Source: JBFKOL01 sp041628815 (lineage in GTDB: Bacteria; Bacteroidota; Bacteroidia; Chitinophagales; Saprospiraceae). Taken from it: DNA of 6,984 bases. Each line of letters begins with the position of its first letter. Position 1 is the first letter of the stretch. The stretch covers positions 1 through 6,984 of the forward strand of contig JBFKOL010000233.1 of assembly GCA_041628815.1 (NCBI GenBank). Reading direction: 5' to 3'. The notes below the pieces were generated by a model. It did no database searches. It was given only the letters and a program-made list of their open reading frames with translations, and was not told where the DNA came from. This document shows, in pieces, positions 6,359 through 6,984 of this stretch. Made by a program: the position numbers and the translations under genes.

Positions 6359-6984
6359 TTACTTTACGACAGGCAATGGTATCATTTGGGTACGCTTTTC
6401 TTCCGTCCTGTATTGAATATCCGCACTACCGTTTTCGAGGCGTAGTACACCCCTGGGACACACCGCTGAACATATACCACATCCCACACAGGAGGCACGA
6501 ACGATATTCTGACCTTTCTGGGCATAAGCTCGTACATCGATGCCCATCTCACAATACGTCGAACAATTTCCACAAGAAATGCATTGCCCTCCATTGGTCG
6601 TGATCCTGAATCTTGAAAAAAACCGTTGCTGAATACCCAAGATGGCAGCCATCGGACAACCAAACCTGCACCAGACCCTGCTTCCCATTAAAGGATAAAA
6701 TCCGACACCAACTACACCCGAAAAAGCAGCGCCTATCAGGAATCCATAAACCGAGCGCAAAGTGTACGAATTGATAAAAAATGCATTAGACTGTCCTGTC
6801 AATGATGAAAGTAACAACAGAATCATTATGACCACGAGGGATACCCCTGCAATGCGTACCACCTTCTTGTCTAACCCCGAAAACCACCTGCGATTAAAGA
6901 CATAAACGGCACAGAGCATTGAAAGAATCAAAAAAATAAGTGCCACGAAGAAGCTTTTAGTGATCCAGTAACCTTCAGGATTGG
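6359..6984 (-). CDS. Membrane-bound 4Fe-4S protein, NapH/NosR/CcoG-like, 5'-truncated
   Basis: This is the C-terminal part of a membrane electron-transfer protein. The frame stays open to base 6984 (upstream residues NPEGYWITKSFF), so the GTG at 6946 is internal and the true start is outside the window. Numbering from that GTG: three hydrophobic segments (about 1-17, 29-49, 65-87), then CRFGCP (93-98), the CxxxCP motif typical of NapH, NosR and CcoG proteins. Two ferredoxin-type clusters follow: C122-C125-C128-C132 and C153-C156-C159-C163, each CxxCxxCxxxC. The second ends in the usual CP, while the first has Glu after the fourth Cys. A short soluble tail ends at TAA 6361-6359. The family carries electrons from quinol or a flavin domain to a partner enzyme; the missing N-terminus could hold an FMN-binding or further membrane domain. 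The gene converges on the aminotransferase, and its upstream partners are not visible. Confidence 0.88.
   Translation of the reverse strand, partial: NPEGYWITKSFFVALIFLILSMLCAVYVFNRRWFSGLDKKVVRIAGVSLVVIMILLLLSSLTGQSNAFFINSYTLRSVYGFLIGAAFSGVVGVGFYPLMGSRVWCRFGCPMAAILGIQQRFFSRFRITTNGGQCISCGNCSTYCEMGIDVRAYAQKGQNIVRASCVGCGICSAVCPRGVLRLENGSADIQYRTEEKRTQMIPLPVVK

Noticed and set aside
6359..6946. A complete 195-residue iron-sulfur protein starting at GTG 6946
   Set aside because: The frame continues without a stop to 6984, and the GTG falls inside a hydrophobic segment, so the protein is truncated at the window end rather than starting there.

Overview
The window looks like chromosomal DNA from a member of the Bacteroidota. 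Three things point that way. The F1 ATP synthase genes run atpH-atpA-atpG and then stop, without atpD-atpC following, an arrangement I know from that phylum. Start codons lack Shine-Dalgarno sequences and have A-rich leaders instead. One clear match to the Bacteroidota -7 promoter box (TAnnTTTG) lies just upstream of the aminotransferase gene. I would not assign a genus from this sequence alone.

Layout. (1) Bases 1-2881, plus strand: 3' part of atpH (delta), complete atpA (alpha) and complete atpG (gamma), tightly packed as an operon fragment. (2) Bases 2930-3928, plus strand: a sugar-1-phosphate nucleotidyltransferase with a C-terminal left-handed beta-helix, 48 bases after atpG and with no promoter I can recognise, so probably read through from the atp operon. 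(3) Bases 3929-4987, minus strand: an unnamed 352-residue protein that meets the nucleotidyltransferase gene tail to tail with no spacer. Its middle carries a D-x4-N and IDFD pattern resembling the catalytic core of protein-kinase-like or aminoglycoside-phosphotransferase-like enzymes. (4) Bases 4988-5081: a divergent promoter region with an 8-bp AT-rich inverted repeat and a TAnnTTTG box. (5) Bases 5082-6311, plus strand: a complete class I PLP-dependent aminotransferase. (6) Bases 6359-6984, minus strand: the C-terminal part of a membrane iron-sulfur protein of the NapH/NosR/CcoG kind, cut off by the window end.

The ATP synthase genes encode the stalk (delta, gamma) and the non-catalytic hexamer subunit (alpha); beta and epsilon must be encoded elsewhere. 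The other genes do not form an obvious pathway. The item most worth following up is the kinase-like orphan next to the nucleotidyltransferase, because kinase plus nucleotidyltransferase pairs exist in known sugar and choline activation routes. Here the genes are convergent and the functional link is only a hypothesis. I saw no RNA genes, CRISPR arrays, insertion sequences or phage genes.
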